NCBI GenBank assembly: GCA_965232455.1
Contig: OZ246981.1
Span: forward strand, 3,348,001 to 3,412,000
Direction of reading: 5' to 3'
Length of the DNA: 64,000 nt
From: JBFGFX01 sp965232455
GTDB lineage: Bacteria > Pseudomonadota > Gammaproteobacteria > Steroidobacterales > Woeseiaceae
Below are positions 9,105 through 17,729 of the stretch, piece by piece. A program made the position numbers and the translations under genes. A model generated the notes under the pieces. The model had not been told where the DNA came from, did no database searches, and was given only the letters and a program-made list of their open reading frames with translations. Numbering within the stretch: the first letter of the stretch is position 1; every line of letters begins with the position of its first letter.

Positions 9105-9653
9105 TTATCTCTTCAGTTTAGTAAACCTGGAGCCTTCCAGCGTCAGGTTGTACATCAAGCCCTTCGAGTCGAAGATAAAGCCGACGACGGGGTCTTTGAC
9201 ATTGTTGGAGTCGATCGTTTTTCCCGCGCCGATGTCGATGATCGCCACCGAGCCGTCCACGCCGACTTTCCAGCCGGAGCTGTTGCGAAATTTGTCCAGA
9301 GACTCCTTGGTCATGAACGCAATGACGATCGCCTTGGCCTGCGCGCCAAGCTGAAAGCCGATCGAACCGGCGGTCGTGCGGTAATAGTCGACGGTGGAGC
9401 CGCCGACGCGCAGCGCCCCCTCGCCCGTCTCGCCGCCGATACCGATACCCACTTTGATGACGCGCGGAAACACCAGGTAACCGGCGGCCTGGTTCAGAAA
9501 TACTTCGGCGCCGTTGACGTCCATCCTGAACGTGCGGATGGACTCGTCGACCGCGGCGTCGATCTCCTCGGCCGTGTCGGCGAATCCGGCGGTGGGCAGG
9601 GCAAAAACCGCAATGGCGGCCAGCATGCTGAAGCAGCGATTTAACGTCGTCAT
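9105..9653 (-). CDS. Exported SYLF/YSC84-domain protein
   Basis: A 182-residue protein with a signal peptide (MTTLNRCFSMLAAIAV, cleavage near GFADT). The mature part matches the SYLF (YSC84-type) lipid-binding domain: VFLNQAAGYLVFPRVIKVG, GEGALRVGG, YYRTTAGSIGFQLGAQAKA and a final FIFDSKGLMYNLTLEGSRFTKL. Bacterial members are periplasmic or outer-membrane-linked and of unclear role; eukaryotic members bind phosphoinositides. The start at 9653 has an AGGG site just upstream and gives a clean signal peptide; a longer frame from 9725 is less likely. Confidence 0.87.
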   Translation of the reverse strand: MTTLNRCFSMLAAIAVFALPTAGFADTAEEIDAAVDESIRTFRMDVNGAEVFLNQAAGYLVFPRVIKVGIGIGGETGEGALRVGGSTVDYYRTTAGSIGFQLGAQAKAIVIAFMTKESLDKFRNSSGWKVGVDGSVAIIDIGAGKTIDSNNVKDPVVGFIFDSKGLMYNLTLEGSRFTKLKR

Positions 9654-9813
9654 ATCCCTAGTTTCCCGAAGCAAGAAATGGTTTGTCGATTCAATATGAT
9701 AGCTTAGCCATAGACCCGCCAACACCCGCAGAATTCCGCCGATGCGCAGGGCGTGTCAGCGCCGAGTATTAACCGGCCAGGCTGAAGCCCGCCTGAACGG
9801 CCCCATGCCCCGT

Positions 9814-10188
9814 CTAGCGGCGTTCGGCGCCGTCCGCGCTCGTGTTCGGCGGCATCAGGCTGGGCGGGATCGGCGCGCGCCGGCGGTTGGGCTGCGGCGG
9901 ATAGTTCTCCGCGAGATAGTCCAGAATCCCCGCCTCGGTCCGGTCGTCGAACTGCCAGAGGTTTTGCGTCGCCTGCATCCAGCGAATGATGTCGAGCCAG
10001 GTCTGACGATCCGCCCGCTGTCCCGTGACGAGTTTGTGTGAATGGCAGCCGCCGCAGTGGATGCGAACCAGTTCCCAGCCGGGCGCAACGGCGAGTCCGG
10101 TCGCTTCGTCGACTTCGGCGGCCGCTGCGTTCGTCGCAACCAGAATGAACGCCAGCGCCAGTGTCCTATACGTCAACACGGCGTTCAC
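9814..10188 (-). CDS. sorB: Sulfite dehydrogenase-type c-type cytochrome subunit
   Basis: A 124-residue periplasmic monohaem cytochrome c: signal peptide at 1-23 (LALAFILVATNAAA) and one haem site, CGGCH, in RIHCGGCHSHK. No second CxxCH is present. The GTG start at 10188 overlaps the TGA of the molybdenum subunit (GTGA), so the pair is translationally coupled. In SorAB-type sulfite dehydrogenases such a small cytochrome takes electrons from the molybdenum subunit and passes them to a larger cytochrome c. The Met axial ligand is probably in IIRWMQ, followed by a proline-rich tail. Assignment rests mostly on the partner gene. Confidence 0.75.
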   Translation of the reverse strand: MNAVLTYRTLALAFILVATNAAAAEVDEATGLAVAPGWELVRIHCGGCHSHKLVTGQRADRQTWLDIIRWMQATQNLWQFDDRTEAGILDYLAENYPPQPNRRRAPIPPSLMPPNTSADGAERR

Positions 10189-11501
10189 GCCTCGACGCTG
10201 ACGGCAATACGATGGCAGGCGTTGTTCAGGTAACCGCGCGGATTCCAGCCGGGCAATACCATCGGCTGTTCTCGACGATTTTCGTCCTCGGCCCGCGCCC
10301 AGATCTCGTAATAACCGCTGCCGGGGAATTCGACGTCGGCCGCCCAGTGCTGCCATGCGAGGCGATTCGCCGGGCGCTCCAGCCGCGCCCGCTGCCAGCT
10401 TGCGCCGAAGTCGATCGACGTACGCACGCGCCGCACGGAACGGTCACCGGCCCAGGCGTGACCGCGAACCGCCAGGCGCACGCCCCGCTCGACCGTTACA
10501 CCCGAGCGTGGAAACGTGATCAGCGATTTGACCGGCATGGACTCGATGATGCACATGTCCTCGTCCGCAACCGCCGTCCCCGGCGCCACCGGCTTACACG
10601 GCACCCGATAGGACTGCCCGGTCATCTTTTCACCGTCGTGCACGCGGTCCCGGATCAGAATCCTGGTCAGCCATTTGCCGCTGACCGACGCCGGCCAACC
10701 CGCGCACAGCATGCGCAGCGGCGCGCCGTGTAACAGCGGCAGCGGCTCTCCGTTCATGGCCCAGACGATCAGGGACTCGTTTTCGAGCGCCTTTGCAAGC
10801 GGCACCCCGCGGGAAATCGGTCGTTTGGTCGGATCGCCGGACAGGTGCCGGTCGGCGCCCTCGTACGCGACGTACACCGCGTCGTCGGCGACGCCGCAGG
10901 CTTCCAACACGTCCCGCAACCTGATGCCGGTCCACTCCGGGCACCCGACCGCGCCGGTGGTCCACTGATTGCCGCGCGCGGGCGGATAATATTCGGAACG
11001 CCCGTTGCCGCCGCATTCGAGCTGCAGCTGAAGCGTGTGGTGTTTGAAACGGGTTTTGAGATCGGCAATGCTAAAAGTCGTCGGCCGCCGGCAGGATTCG
11101 CCGTCGACCGACAGCAACCAGTTGTCGGCATTGGCTTCCTCGGGGCTGGGCGGGACACCGTTGTTGCGGACGAACAGTCGGGACGCCGGCGTTACCCGAT
11201 CGTCCAGGAGATGCGCCGGCGTCTCCGCGTTGATCGGTCGATCGTTGAGGACCGTGAGGCCGTCCTTGCCGGGCAAGGCAAACGCGGCGTCACTCTGGGC
11301 CAGCGCCGCGGGTATCAACCCCTGGGGCAGAAACTCGGCGAACGGGATGACGCCGCCCAACGCCGCGCCCATCGCCGCCAACCCGCTGCCGCGCAAAAAG
11401 CCGCGCCGCGTTACCGGGTCCGCCTCGCGCCCCCAGAGCAGCCGGTCCGCAGCAACCGGATCCTTGGCGTAGAGCTCATGAAGTCCAACGTTCTTTTTCA
11501 T
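10185..11501 (-). CDS. sorA: SorA-like sulfite dehydrogenase, molybdenum subunit (Tat-exported)
   Basis: A 438-residue sulfite-oxidase-fold enzyme. A twin-arginine motif (TRRGFLRG near 31-38) and a hydrophobic stretch ending ALAQ show export of the folded, cofactor-loaded protein. The molybdenum ligand is the Cys in LQLECGGNGR; HDGEKMTG and the C-terminal Mo-cofactor dimerisation domain (IDFGASWQRA, WAADVEFPGSG) follow. The next gene encodes a small cytochrome, as in SorAB. Its start lies 26 bases inside the end of hutG with an AGGAG site, so it is the tail of the hut transcript. Sulfite as substrate is inference; other SO-family dehydrogenases share these motifs. Confidence 0.82.
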   Translation of the reverse strand: MKKNVGLHELYAKDPVAADRLLWGREADPVTRRGFLRGSGLAAMGAALGGVIPFAEFLPQGLIPAALAQSDAAFALPGKDGLTVLNDRPINAETPAHLLDDRVTPASRLFVRNNGVPPSPEEANADNWLLSVDGESCRRPTTFSIADLKTRFKHHTLQLQLECGGNGRSEYYPPARGNQWTTGAVGCPEWTGIRLRDVLEACGVADDAVYVAYEGADRHLSGDPTKRPISRGVPLAKALENESLIVWAMNGEPLPLLHGAPLRMLCAGWPASVSGKWLTRILIRDRVHDGEKMTGQSYRVPCKPVAPGTAVADEDMCIIESMPVKSLITFPRSGVTVERGVRLAVRGHAWAGDRSVRRVRTSIDFGASWQRARLERPANRLAWQHWAADVEFPGSGYYEIWARAEDENRREQPMVLPGWNPRGYLNNACHRIAVSVEA

Positions 11502-12318
11502 CCCGAGCTCCTCGTCCGGTTACGGCCGTTTCAACGAATGCTTGCAACATGCCGCGTAGGGTTTCGATCAGCCTCGCGGCGCGCTCCGGATCATAACGTA
11601 GTGTGCCCTCGTCCATGTAACAACGTTGCGCGAGTTCGAGTTGGATCGCGTAACAGCCGGCGTCCGGTGACCCGTAGCGGCGCGTGATGTAACCGCCGCG
11701 AAAGCGCCCGTTGACGACGGTCGAATACGCGGAGTCCTCGGCAACCCGCCGCACGGCGGTCTCGACCGCGGACGGACAGCTGCCGCCGCCGTTGGTGCCT
11801 ATGTTGAGCGCCGGCAGCTCGCCGTCGAACAGGCTCGGCACACAGCTTGCGATGGAGTGCGCATCCCACAAGAGCGCATGGCCGTGGCGCGTGTTCGTTC
11901 GTTCGAGCCAGCGGCGCAGACGATCGTGATACGGCTGCCAGTACGTCCGGACGCGGCGTTCCCGTTCGGCCGCGTCGATCGGTGACCCACCTTCATAAAG
12001 CGGCTCACCCGCAAAGGTTCGTTCGGGACACAAGCCGGTGGAAAGACGGCCGGGGTAAAGGTCTTCATCGGACGGCGGGCGATTCAGGTCGACGACGTAC
12101 CGGGAAAAGTTTGCAACGATGAGGCTGGCGCCGAGCTCGCGGGCGAATTCGTAAAGCCGGGCGACGTGCCAGTCGGTGTCGGGCAGCGACCTCGCCTCGG
12201 CGGTCATCGTGGCTTCGATCGCGGGGGGCAGTCCGCGACCGTCGTGCGGCACGGAAATCAGAAGCGGCAGCGTACCCTCATGGAAGTCGAAGACGTCGCC
12301 GTTGCGGTTGGCCGTCAT
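11476..12318 (-). CDS. hutG: N-formylglutamate deformylase
   Basis: A 280-residue enzyme that hydrolyses N-formylglutamate to glutamate and formate, the last step of the five-enzyme histidine route. Typical elements: LLISVPHDGRGLP near 19-31 (metal-binding His), SRYVVDLNRP, ALLWDAHSI and GGYITRRYGSP. The start at 12318 overlaps the hutH stop (ATGA). It overlaps the downstream sorA by 26 bases. The presence of HutF in the same operon confirms this branch instead of direct formiminoglutamase. Confidence 0.92.
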   Translation of the reverse strand: MTANRNGDVFDFHEGTLPLLISVPHDGRGLPPAIEATMTAEARSLPDTDWHVARLYEFARELGASLIVANFSRYVVDLNRPPSDEDLYPGRLSTGLCPERTFAGEPLYEGGSPIDAAERERRVRTYWQPYHDRLRRWLERTNTRHGHALLWDAHSIASCVPSLFDGELPALNIGTNGGGSCPSAVETAVRRVAEDSAYSTVVNGRFRGGYITRRYGSPDAGCYAIQLELAQRCYMDEGTLRYDPERAARLIETLRGMLQAFVETAVTGRGARDEKERWTS

Positions 12319-13844
12319 CCGCCGAAGCTCGGCAGAATGTCCTCGACGGCGCCGGTAAACGCGCCGTCCAGAATCAGTCGGCTCAACGCCTCGACGTCGG
12401 CCGACAAACCGCGATCGCTCTCGTACGCCGGCGACACTCTGCGTATCTCCTGCAACGCGGCCTCCAGCGCCGCCGAGCTTTTTTGCGGATGATGGAAACC
12501 GATACCCTGCGCCGCAGCCAGCATCTCGATCGCCACAATGGCGGCGACGTTTTCCAGCATCGTATGCAGGCGGTTCGCTGCGAACGTCGCCATGCTGACG
12601 TGATCCTCCTGATTCGCCGAGGTCGGGATACTGTCGACGCTGGCCGGATGGGCAAGCGACTTGTTTTCGGAGGCCAGCGCCGCCGCCGTCACCTGCGGCA
12701 GCATGAAACCGGAATTCAGGCCGCTGTCCTCGACGAGAAACGCCGGCAGGCCGCTCAGGTGAGGATCGATCAGCAGCGCAATCCGGCGCTCGGCAAGCGC
12801 GCCGATCTCGGCAATGGCCAATGCGAGGTAGTCCGCCGCGAGTGCAACGGGTTCCGCATGGAAATTTCCGCCGGACAGCACCTCGCCCGAGTCCACGAAC
12901 ACGAGCGGGTTGTCGGTGACGGCATTCGCTTCGGTGGTCAGCACCTCGGCAACGTGACGGAGCACGTCGAGACAGGCGCCGACAACCTGCGGCTGGCAAC
13001 GGATCGAATACGGATCCTGGACACGGGTACACTCGACGTGCGACGCGCGGATCTCGCTACCGCGCATCAACCGGCGCAACGTGGCGGCGACCGCGGTCTG
13101 ACCGGCATGGCCGCGCGCGTGTTGGATACGCTCATCGAAGGGCGTGTCGCTGCCCTTGATCGCGTCCGCCGACATCGCGCCTGCGATCAGCGCGGCCGCC
13201 AGCACGCGCTCGGCGCGGAACAGGGCAGCCAACGCGAGGGACGTGGAAATCTGCGTGCCGTTCACCAGCGCCAGACCTTCTTTTGGCGCCAGCTCGTGCG
13301 CCGCAATTCCCGCATCGGCAAGCGCCTCGCCGGCCTGCCGGCGCTCGCCATTCACCCGAACCTCGCCGGCGCCCAGCAATGCGCCGGCCATGTGCGCGAG
13401 CGGAGCCAGGTCTCCGCTGGCACCCACCGATCCCTTGCCGGGTATGCAGGGGTAGATCCCATGGTTCAGCAACGCGACAAAGTTGTGCACCAGACGGGGA
13501 CTCACGCCGGAATAGCCTTGCGCAAGCGTTGCCGTTTTCAACACCATCGTGAGTCGCACAACGGCGTCGGGAAGCAGTGGGCCAACGCCGCCCGCGTGCG
13601 AGTGCACCAGATTCTCCTGCAGGTGCCGGAGTTCGCGGTCGCTGATGCGCACGTGGGCAAGCTGTCCGAAACCGGTGTTCACCCCGTAAACCTGGTCGCC
13701 GCTCGCCAGCACATCGGTAATCATCGCGGCGGAGTCCGCGATCCGTTTTTCGGCCTCCGGTCCGATCGCAACGCGGACGTCGTCGGTCCACACCTCGCGC
13801 AGATCGGCGAGGCTCAGGAATTGAGCATCGATGTTCAGTTGCAT
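12315..13844 (-). CDS. hutH: Histidine ammonia-lyase
   Basis: A 509-residue enzyme converting histidine to urocanate and ammonia. The self-cyclising Ala-Ser-Gly that forms the MIO cofactor is at 142-144 in SVGASGDLAPLAHM. Other family marks are GVNTGFGQL near 54, NGTQISTSLALA, QDPYSIRCQPQVVGA and SIPTSANQEDHVSM. A GTG at 13853 is possible, but the ATG at 13844 has an AGGTGA site five bases upstream and gives the usual N-terminus. It sits between hutU (9 bases) and hutG (4-base overlap). Confidence 0.96.
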   Translation of the reverse strand: MQLNIDAQFLSLADLREVWTDDVRVAIGPEAEKRIADSAAMITDVLASGDQVYGVNTGFGQLAHVRISDRELRHLQENLVHSHAGGVGPLLPDAVVRLTMVLKTATLAQGYSGVSPRLVHNFVALLNHGIYPCIPGKGSVGASGDLAPLAHMAGALLGAGEVRVNGERRQAGEALADAGIAAHELAPKEGLALVNGTQISTSLALAALFRAERVLAAALIAGAMSADAIKGSDTPFDERIQHARGHAGQTAVAATLRRLMRGSEIRASHVECTRVQDPYSIRCQPQVVGACLDVLRHVAEVLTTEANAVTDNPLVFVDSGEVLSGGNFHAEPVALAADYLALAIAEIGALAERRIALLIDPHLSGLPAFLVEDSGLNSGFMLPQVTAAALASENKSLAHPASVDSIPTSANQEDHVSMATFAANRLHTMLENVAAIVAIEMLAAAQGIGFHHPQKSSAALEAALQEIRRVSPAYESDRGLSADVEALSRLILDGAFTGAVEDILPSFGG

Positions 13845-13849
13845 GTTGG

Positions 13850-13855
13850 TCACCT
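13850..13855 (-). promoter_or_regulatory. Ribosome-binding site deciding the hutH start
   Basis: AGGTGA on the minus strand, five bases before the ATG at 13844, partly within the hutU stop codon. It favours ATG 13844 over GTG 13853, which itself lies in this site. Confidence 0.6.
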
Positions 13856-15512
13856 ACTTTCGGATCATCGGCAGATTGAGCCCGTGTTCGCTCGCACAGG
13901 CGACTGCCTCGTCGTAACCCGCGTCGGCGTGACGCATGACGCCGCTCGCGGGGTCGTTCCACAGCACTCGCGCGATGCGCCGTTCCGCCTCCGCGCTACC
14001 GTCGCAGACAATCACCAGACCCGCGTGCTGCGAGTACCCCATGCCGACGCCTCCGCCGTGATGCAGCGACACCCAGGTCGCGCCGCTCGCGGTGCTCAGC
14101 AAGGCGTTGAGCAACGGCCAGTCGGAAACCGCGTCGGAACCGTCGCGCATGCTCTCCGTTTCGCGATTGGGACTCGCGACCGAACCACTGTCGAGATGAT
14201 CGCGGCCGATGACCACGGGCGCCTTGAGCTCCCCGCTGCGCACCATCTCGTTGAACGCCAGGCCGAGCCGGTCACGCTGTCCCAAACCGACCCAGCAGAT
14301 GCGCGCGGGCAGTCCCTGGAACTGGATGCGCTCGGCGGCGGCATCCAGCCAGCGGTGCAGATGCGGATCGTCCGGAATCAGTTCTTTGACTTTCGCATCG
14401 GTCCGGTAGATGTCTTCCGGATCTCCGGACAGTGCGGCCCAGCGGAACGGACCGACGCCGCGACAAAACAGCGGCCTCACGTAGGCGGGCACGAATCCGG
14501 GAAACGCGAACGCGTCCTCGACGCCCTGGTCCAGCGCAACCTGGCGGATGTTGTTGCCGTAGTCGAAGGTCGGAACGCCGGCGCGATGGAACTCGAGCAT
14601 CGCGCGAACGTGCGTGGCCATCGATTCGACCGCGGCGGCGGCGACCTCGTCCGGGTCCGAGACGCGACGTTCCAACCACTGTTCCACGGACCAGCCGATC
14701 GGTAGGTAGCCGTTTGCGGGATCGTGCGCGGAGGTCTGATCGGTGACCGCGTCGGGTTTCACACCCCGTCGCAGCAGCTCCGGCAGCACTTCGGCCGCGT
14801 TTCCGAGCAGCCCAACGGACACGGGTTTGCGCTCGTCCACGGACCGGTCGATGAGTGCGAGCGCTTCATCCAGGGACTCGGTGCGCTGATCCAGATAACC
14901 CGTCTGCAAGCGCTTTTCGATGCGATCGGCCTGACACTCGACCGCCAGCAAGGACGCGCCGGCCATCGTCGCGGCGAGCGGCTGCGCTCCGCCCATTCCG
15001 CCCAGGCCGGCGGTCAGGATCCAGCGGCCCGCAAGATCGCCCTCGTAGTGCTGCCGCCCCATCTCGACAAAGGTCTCGTACGTTCCCTGGACGATCCCCT
15101 GGCTGCCGATGTAAATCCAGGAACCGGCGGTCATCTGCCCGAACATCATCAGGCCTTTTCGATCGAGCTCGCGGAAGTGCCGCCAGTTCGCCCAGGCGGG
15201 CACCAGGTTCGAGTTGGCGATCAGTACGCGCGGGGCGTCCGCGTGTGTCCGAAACACGCCAACCGGCTTGCCCGACTGCACCAGGAGCGTTTCGTCGTCC
15301 TCCAGCTTCCGGAGGGTCGCGACAATGGCGTCATAACAATCCCAGTTGCGCGCCGCCTTGCCGATGCCGCCGTAAACGACCAGATCGCCCGGACGCTCGG
15401 CGACGTCGGGGTCCAGGTTGTTCATCAACATGCGCAGCGGCGCCTCGGTCAGCCAGCTCCCGGCGGTCCGCTCGGTACCGGTCGGCGCCTTGATCGTTCG
15501 TTTTCCGTTCAT
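13854..15512 (-). CDS. hutU: Urocanate hydratase
   Basis: A 552-residue NAD+-dependent enzyme turning urocanate into imidazolonepropionate. Length equals the family norm (about 555). Seen: GGIGKAARNWD near 50, GGMGGAQPLAATMAGA, the catalytic Cys in PARICWVGLGQRDRLG, RDHLDSGSVASP, MRDGSDAVSDWP and LHHGGGVGMGYSQHAG. It overlaps the stop of hutC by 3 bases (ATGA) and is followed by hutH after 9 bases. Confidence 0.96.
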   Translation of the reverse strand: MNGKRTIKAPTGTERTAGSWLTEAPLRMLMNNLDPDVAERPGDLVVYGGIGKAARNWDCYDAIVATLRKLEDDETLLVQSGKPVGVFRTHADAPRVLIANSNLVPAWANWRHFRELDRKGLMMFGQMTAGSWIYIGSQGIVQGTYETFVEMGRQHYEGDLAGRWILTAGLGGMGGAQPLAATMAGASLLAVECQADRIEKRLQTGYLDQRTESLDEALALIDRSVDERKPVSVGLLGNAAEVLPELLRRGVKPDAVTDQTSAHDPANGYLPIGWSVEQWLERRVSDPDEVAAAAVESMATHVRAMLEFHRAGVPTFDYGNNIRQVALDQGVEDAFAFPGFVPAYVRPLFCRGVGPFRWAALSGDPEDIYRTDAKVKELIPDDPHLHRWLDAAAERIQFQGLPARICWVGLGQRDRLGLAFNEMVRSGELKAPVVIGRDHLDSGSVASPNRETESMRDGSDAVSDWPLLNALLSTASGATWVSLHHGGGVGMGYSQHAGLVIVCDGSAEAERRIARVLWNDPASGVMRHADAGYDEAVACASEHGLNLPMIRK

Positions 15513-16276
15513 CGTCGTCCTGCCTTGATTGTCTGTGGCCGCGGCGGGCGCGCGCTCTGCCGGCCCGGCGGTGTGTAGTGGCCCGTCAACTCGAAACGCT
15601 CCCCCGGATGGTGCAGGCGGCCAAAGGTCACCGGGCGTCCGCGGCCCCAGGTTCGGCGGAGCACGACCAGACAGGGTTCCTCCGGCGACATTTGCAGGTG
15701 CTTCCGGACTTCCGGGGCCGGTATCTCCGCACGCACGACGTGTTCCGCTTCCTGCAGGGGAGAGATGTCGGAGAGATAGGCGCTCGGCGTCGTTTCGGAA
15801 AAATCCTGTGAGAGGAACTCGGGCGCGAAGTCGGTGACCACATATCGGTCCTCGATCTGGATCGGCATGCCGTCCTCGTAGTGCACCAGCAGCACGTGAC
15901 AGACCCGGCTGCCGGTATCGAGCTCGAGGGCCGCTGCCGTCGCCGCATCCGCGGCAACTTCTCCCTGACGGATGACGCGCGCCGAATGCCGGTGACCGCG
16001 ATGAGCAACCTCTTCCGCGATGTTACGCACTTCGAGGAGGTGTGACGTCGCCTTCAGGTCCGCCACGAACGTGCCGCTGCCGGCGACGCGCTCCACGTAA
16101 CCCTCGTCCGTCAACTCACGCAGTGCACGATTGGCCGTCATGCGCGAGACGCCCGCCGTTTCGACCAGTTCGTTCTCCGACGGTACGCGGTCTTTCGGGC
16201 GCAGGCTGCCGCTCGATATCTGTTCGACGATCAAGTCTTTGAGCTGCTGATAACGCGGTTTGTTTTGCGCGCTCAT
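15509..16276 (-). CDS. hutC: GntR-family histidine utilisation repressor
   Basis: A 255-residue HutC-subfamily regulator: winged helix at about 1-75 (RPKDRVPSENELVETAGVSRMTANRALREL) and a UTRA ligand domain at about 95-235. Known HutC proteins bind TGTA-N2-TACA sites and are released by urocanate. A perfect site lies between hutF and hutI at 17662-17673, so self-regulation of the whole operon is expected. It starts seven bases after hutF and overlaps hutU, with a GGTGA site in front. Confidence 0.93.
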   Translation of the reverse strand: MSAQNKPRYQQLKDLIVEQISSGSLRPKDRVPSENELVETAGVSRMTANRALRELTDEGYVERVAGSGTFVADLKATSHLLEVRNIAEEVAHRGHRHSARVIRQGEVAADAATAAALELDTGSRVCHVLLVHYEDGMPIQIEDRYVVTDFAPEFLSQDFSETTPSAYLSDISPLQEAEHVVRAEIPAPEVRKHLQMSPEEPCLVVLRRTWGRGRPVTFGRLHHPGERFELTGHYTPPGRQSARPPRPQTIKAGRR

Positions 16277-16283
16277 TTCACCT

Positions 16284-17645
16284 TCACCTCATGTCCAGAT
16301 TGATGCCGGCGATGGCATGTGCGTACGCTTCGGCTGCCTCGGACGCCTGCCGGTGCAGGCCGTTCGCGACACACCAAACGCCGTTTACCATCACGCGATC
16401 GATTGGCAGCGGCAAACCCGAGAAGACCAGTGCATCCAGGACCGATCCTGCGTCGTGGCCGGCGAACAACGGGCTGTCGCCGTCAAGCGCAATCAGATCT
16501 GCAGGCCCGTGTTCCCGTAGCGCGCCTGACGCCCTGCCGGCGGATTGCGCACCGCCCTCGAGGGCGCTCGCAAAGAGGCGACTGCCGCTACCCGTCCGGC
16601 CGATCGCGGCGACGTTGCGTTTTTGTGCGAGCAGGCGCTGACCGTATTCGAGCCAGCGCAGTTCCTCGAACGGATTGATCGTGACGTGACTGTCGGAGCC
16701 GATGGCGATCTTGCCGCCGCTTTCCAGGTATTCGCCGAGCCGGAAAAAACCGTCGCCGAGATTCGCTTCGGTGCTCGGACAAAGGCAGGCGACCGCTCCC
16801 GACTGCGCCAGTAACACGACTTCCTCGGCATCCATGTGCGTCGCGTGAACCAGCGTCCATCTGGCGTCAACCGCGAACCGATCGAGCAGCCAGCGAACGG
16901 GCCTTGCGCGGTAACTCGTGAGACAGCGATCAACCTCGCGCTGCTGCTCGGCGATATGGAGGTGCATCGGCACGTCATCGGCGACCGCCTGGCGCGCAAT
17001 GACGTCCAACGAGTCGCCGGAGACCGCCCGCAGGCTGTGCGCGCCGATGCCCATCGAATGCGGCGTCGCTACCAAACCGCTCGCCTGGCGGTAGTGGTCG
17101 AGAAAACCTTCGATCGAAAGCGCAAACCGCTGCTGCTCCGCCGTGAGCGCCGCGTCGTCGAAGTCCCCGCGTTCGTACAGGATCGGTACGTACGTCATGC
17201 GGATGCCGCTGTCGTCCGCCGCATGCAGAAGCGCGGCCACCATGTCCGTCGAGGCCGTCCGCCCATCCGTTGCACCGTGCAGGTAGTGGAACTCGACGAC
17301 CGACGTAAAGCCGCTCGCGAGCATCTCGGTATAGGCCTGTCTGGCGATCGCCGTCATGGTGGCCGGCGTGAGCTGTGCCGAAAGGGCGTACATCAGACGC
17401 CGCCAGGTCCAGAACGTATCGTGCTTTTCGGGGCCGCGAACCTCGGTGCGGCCGACGAGCGCGCGCTGAAACGCGTGACTGTGGGCATTACACAGTCCCG
17501 GTATCACGATCCCCGCCAGCTCGTCGCCCGGCTCCGCAACGGTATCCGATTCGATACACGCGATTTGCCCGGCGTCGATGACGAATCGAACCTTGTCGGC
17601 CCAGCCCCCCGACAGCAGGGCCTTACGGGCAAATAGATGCATCAT
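16284..17645 (-). CDS. hutF: Formimidoylglutamate deiminase
   Basis: A 453-residue amidohydrolase-superfamily enzyme that deiminates N-formimidoylglutamate to N-formylglutamate and ammonia, feeding HutG. Metal ligands: His pair in GLCNAHSHAFQRALVGR near 55, His in PMHLHIAEQ, His in VHATHMDAEE and Asp in GSDSHVTINPFEELR. These are HutF hallmarks. First gene of the leftward hut operon; two ATGs are adjacent (17645 and 17642). Confidence 0.94.
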   Translation of the reverse strand: MMHLFARKALLSGGWADKVRFVIDAGQIACIESDTVAEPGDELAGIVIPGLCNAHSHAFQRALVGRTEVRGPEKHDTFWTWRRLMYALSAQLTPATMTAIARQAYTEMLASGFTSVVEFHYLHGATDGRTASTDMVAALLHAADDSGIRMTYVPILYERGDFDDAALTAEQQRFALSIEGFLDHYRQASGLVATPHSMGIGAHSLRAVSGDSLDVIARQAVADDVPMHLHIAEQQREVDRCLTSYRARPVRWLLDRFAVDARWTLVHATHMDAEEVVLLAQSGAVACLCPSTEANLGDGFFRLGEYLESGGKIAIGSDSHVTINPFEELRWLEYGQRLLAQKRNVAAIGRTGSGSRLFASALEGGAQSAGRASGALREHGPADLIALDGDSPLFAGHDAGSVLDALVFSGLPLPIDRVMVNGVWCVANGLHRQASEAAEAYAHAIAGINLDMR

Positions 17646-17661
17646 ACGCCTGTGCCTCAGG

Positions 17662-17673
17662 TTGTATATACAA
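17662..17673. promoter_or_regulatory. HutC operator, TGTA-N2-TACA palindrome
   Basis: TTGTATATACAA is a perfect 12-base palindrome containing the TGTA-TA-TACA core described for Pseudomonas HutC. It lies 17 bases before hutF and 57 bases before the chosen hutI start, so one site can control both directions. Confidence 0.8.
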
Positions 17674-17729
17674 CTTAGACCATGCTAACGTGTAATGCAA
17701 CCGGGTTCCGCGATTTGGTGTTCTACGCC

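Noticed and set aside
12483..14705. A 740-codon rightward frame opposite hutH and hutU
   Set aside because: It is the antisense shadow of two certain genes in GC-rich DNA; its Arg/His/Gln-rich composition has no domain and no ribosome-binding site.
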